A stretch of DNA of 64,000 nucleotides from Fictibacillus sp. FJAT-27399. GTDB taxonomy: Bacteria > Bacillota > Bacilli > Bacillales > Fictibacillaceae. The stretch is taken from assembly GCF_001510655.1 (NCBI RefSeq), contig NZ_LMVC01000002.1, positions 1,214,379-1,278,378 of the forward strand, in the 5' to 3' direction. The position numbers and the translations under genes are program-made. This document shows, in pieces, positions 61,957 through 64,000 of this stretch; positions within the stretch are counted from its first letter, which is position 1; each line of letters opens with the position of its first letter. A model generated the notes under the pieces. The model worked only from the letters and a program-made list of their open reading frames with translations, did no database searches and was not told the origin of the DNA.

Positions 61957-63313
61957 ACTAGAACAATGGGACAAAGAGTATGTCTGGCATCCTTTTACCC
62001 AAATGAAAACCTACCGAGAGTCCAAACCGCTGATTATAGAGAGCGGAAAAGGCAGCTACCTTTACGATACAGAAGGCAACCGGTATCTCGACGGCTACGC
62101 TTCACTATGGGTGAATGTCCACGGCCACAGAGAACCAGAGCTGAACAGAGCACTCATCGAACAGGTGGAGAAAGTTGCCCATTCCACCCTGCTCGGTTCA
62201 GCGAATGTTCCTTCCATCCTGTTGGCTAAAAAACTGGCTGAGATCACACCGGGCAATCTCTCCAACGTATTTTATTCCGATACAGGAGCAGCAGCAGTAG
62301 AGATCGCGCTTAAGATCGCCTACCAATACTGGAAAAATCTCGATTCTGAAAAATATGCCAGTAAAAACAAATTCGTATCAATGAACGAAGCGTACCACGG
62401 CGATACAGTCGGTGCTGTAAGTGTCGGAGGGATGGATTTGTTTCACAGAATCTTTCGGCCGCTTCTCTTTGAACGCATCCCTTCTCCGTCTCCTTATTCT
62501 TACCGGATGACAGATCTGGGTAATGAAGAAGCAGTAAAAGATTACTGCCTTACTGAACTGGAGTCACTTTTAAAATCACATTCCGAAGAGATCGCCGGAG
62601 TAATTATGGAGCCGCTCGTTCAAGGAGCTGCCGGCATACTGACACACCCTGAAGGCTTCTTAAAAGGGGTCGAACAGCTGTGCCGAAAATACGATGTGCT
62701 ATTGATCTGTGATGAAGTAGCAGTCGGCTTCGGGCGAACTGGGACACTGTTTGCATGCGAGCAGGAAGACGTTGTTCCTGATTTAATGTGCATGGGTAAA
62801 GGAATCACCGGCGGTTACATGCCGCTTGCCGCTACCATCACACATGACAGGATCTTTAATGCCTTTTTAGGAGAACAGGACGAGCACAAAACCTTCTATC
62901 ACGGCCACACGTATACCGGCAACCAGCTCGCCTGTTCCCTCGCATTAAAAAATATAGAGCTGATGGAACAACGGAATCTTGTGGCGGACATTCAGCGAAA
63001 AGCTGAAAAGATCTCTACAAAATTGGATACCCTTTATGAGCTTCCTAATGTCGGTGAAGTGCGGCAGCGAGGCTTGATGATCGGTATTGAAATTGTGAAG
63101 GACCGTAAGACCAAAGAAACGTTCAGTGTCCAGGAAGGCGTTATCTCCCGTATTATCCAAAATGCCCGGGAGCATGGACTGATCATTCGGGAACTTGGCT
63201 CGGTCATTACGATGATGCCGATCCTGTCCATGACTGATGAAGAACTGCACAAGATGGTGGAAATCACCTACCGCTCGATTCAGGAAGTATGCGAAAGCCT
63301 GGCCGTTCGATAA
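61937..63313 (+). CDS. bioA: adenosylmethionine-8-amino-7-oxononanoate aminotransferase
   Basis: PLP enzyme converting KAPA to DAPA, 458 residues. Seen: WHPFTQMKTYRE, LWVNVHGHREPELN, FYSDTGAAAVEIALKIAYQY, LICDEVAVGFGRTGTLFACE and MGKGITGGYMPLAAT with the PLP Lys. The amino donor (SAM or lysine) cannot be told by eye. ATG 61937 after GAGGTG; the ATG at 61922 overlaps that site. bioF and bioB do not follow. Confidence 0.93.
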   Translation: MSTPYTELEQWDKEYVWHPFTQMKTYRESKPLIIESGKGSYLYDTEGNRYLDGYASLWVNVHGHREPELNRALIEQVEKVAHSTLLGSANVPSILLAKKLAEITPGNLSNVFYSDTGAAAVEIALKIAYQYWKNLDSEKYASKNKFVSMNEAYHGDTVGAVSVGGMDLFHRIFRPLLFERIPSPSPYSYRMTDLGNEEAVKDYCLTELESLLKSHSEEIAGVIMEPLVQGAAGILTHPEGFLKGVEQLCRKYDVLLICDEVAVGFGRTGTLFACEQEDVVPDLMCMGKGITGGYMPLAATITHDRIFNAFLGEQDEHKTFYHGHTYTGNQLACSLALKNIELMEQRNLVADIQRKAEKISTKLDTLYELPNVGEVRQRGLMIGIEIVKDRKTKETFSVQEGVISRIIQNAREHGLIIRELGSVITMMPILSMTDEELHKMVEITYRSIQEVCESLAVR

Positions 63314-63324
63314 GTCGGTCTATC

Positions 63325-63352
63325 AAAAAAAGGCCTTCCTCATTGGAAGGCC
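63325..63352 (-). terminator. terminator between bioA and the decarboxylase
   Basis: GGCCTTCC/GGAAGGCC perfect stem; the T run is on the minus-strand side (A7 at 63325-63331), so it mainly ends the minus-strand gene and only weakly bioA. Confidence 0.75.
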
Positions 63353-63360
63353 CTCCTTCA

Positions 63361-64000
63361 TTACTTCTCTTTTTCTTGTTTCTCCAAAAATGCACGCATC
63401 TTCTGCAAATATTCCGGCGCGTCCATCGGATCTTCAACGACCAGTTCGATCATACAAAGTTTTTCTCCCTGTAATCGTTCAGCCTCAGTGATGGCATCGT
63501 CCAGTTCCTGGTTCGTCCTCACCTGTTTCGTAAACGCATCTCTTCCGAACGCTTCTGCCAGCTTGGTATAATTCCAGGAAGGGATCTCGTTATACTTCTG
63601 TTTCTCAATCTCCACTTTAACGTTCAAGTACTTTTCAATGGTATATCCATTGTTATTTAAAATAAAGATAATGGGTTTACATCCCCTCTCGAGCATCGAA
63701 CTGATTTCCTGTACGGTCAGCTGCAAAGAGCCATCACCGGTAAAAAGAAGAACACGCCGGTCCTTCGCCGCCATACATGCCCCGAACGCCGCAGGAGTAG
63801 CAAACCCGATGCTTTGCCAGCCACCCTGTGCAATATAAATCGCTCCTTTCGGCAGCCTGATTTGTGACATTCCATAAGATAACGAACCCGTCTCAACAAC
63901 AACCACATCATTTTCCCTGAGCATGTGCTGAAATCTTGGATAGTAAGATGCAGCCTTGATTGGCTCCTCTCCCCCGCCGCTCACCGTATCGTAAGGAAAT
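63361..64000 (-). CDS. thiamine-diphosphate-dependent 2-oxoacid decarboxylase, N-terminal part missing
   Basis: Runs off the right edge: the frame stays open to base 64000, upstream of the GTG at 63984. The visible C-terminal 213 residues contain the ThDP motif GDGSLQLTVQEISSMLERG with NNNGYTIEK, and QGGWQSIGFATPAAFGACMA before it, as in indolepyruvate, phenylpyruvate and branched-chain 2-oxoacid decarboxylases (IpdC/KdcA). Substrate needs the missing N-terminal half. Convergent with bioA. Confidence 0.85.
   Translation of the reverse strand, partial: FPYDTVSGGGEEPIKAASYYPRFQHMLRENDVVVVETGSLSYGMSQIRLPKGAIYIAQGGWQSIGFATPAAFGACMAAKDRRVLLFTGDGSLQLTVQEISSMLERGCKPIIFILNNNGYTIEKYLNVKVEIEKQKYNEIPSWNYTKLAEAFGRDAFTKQVRTNQELDDAITEAERLQGEKLCMIELVVEDPMDAPEYLQKMRAFLEKQEKEK

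Overview
The window looks like chromosome from an endospore-forming member of the Bacillaceae. The support is a type B RNase P RNA downstream of gpsB, a parE-parC pair preceded by yneT- and ypwA-like genes, mrfA-mrfB-ypsA-gpsB-rnpB-ypsC in the order I recall from Bacillus subtilis, the spore DNA repair pair splA-splB, strong AGGAGG-type ribosome sites, several TTG starts and many U-tailed hairpin terminators. Fictibacillus or a near relative is my best guess, but the genus is an inference. Both ends cut genes: serA on the left and a thiamine-diphosphate decarboxylase on the right. No prophage, transposase, CRISPR array, rRNA or tRNA was seen.

Layout. 1-2.4 kb: end of serA, a DUF2512 membrane protein, a second-type Fpg/Nei glycosylase. 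2.5-9.3 kb: a catabolite-controlled sugar or polyol operon (lipoprotein binding protein, two permeases, GntR-LacI type regulator, two Gfo/Idh/MocA dehydrogenases, no ATPase of its own). 9.4-16.5 kb: a secreted lamin-tail/FnIII protein on the minus strand, an MFS transporter plus a TIM-barrel isomerase, a HAD-IIA phosphatase, a frameshifted MgtC gene and a GlpP-family antiterminator. 16.8-32.6 kb: gamma-carbonic anhydrase, then the conserved core block mrfAB, ypsA, gpsB, rnpB, ypsC, carboxypeptidase M32, yneT, parE, parC. 32.7-43.3 kb: small membrane proteins, an acetyltransferase, splAB, a WYL regulator opposite DinB, a hydrolase pseudogene, an alkyltransferase-like protein, a molybdopterin oxidoreductase, an L,D-transpeptidase and a TrpD2-like protein. 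43.5-64 kb: a secreted NucA/NucB-type nuclease, PucR-mmsA-aminotransferase, an autoregulated MerR gene, a Ktr potassium system, an ABC-F protein, a CTCC permease, tRNA 2-selenouridine synthase, Nudix, PepF, bioY-bioD-bioA and the partial decarboxylase.

The most interesting signal is in 11.4-16.5 kb. Three separate leaders (minus strand 11412-11498, plus strand 12017-12083, plus strand 14293-14360) carry exactly the same motif, GAGA-N4-GAGAA. Each motif directly abuts, or overlaps by a base or two, the 5' arm of an intrinsic terminator, and in each the flanking bases can form a competing hairpin. A GlpP-family antiterminator gene sits 1.6 kb past the third. I infer a local antitermination regulon controlling a secreted protein, a transporter with an isomerase, and a phosphatase.

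Other themes: a DNA-repair concentration (Fpg-like, MrfAB, SplB, DinB, alkyltransferase-like protein), three copies of a roughly 0.23-0.29 kb non-coding MITE-like repeat, a second Bacillaceae repeat in two copies, a five-copy 10-bp array on a 20-bp pitch, and several broken genes (mgtC frameshift, a small ORF stopped by TAG, an alpha/beta hydrolase with a deletion, and a remnant upstream of the ABC-F gene).
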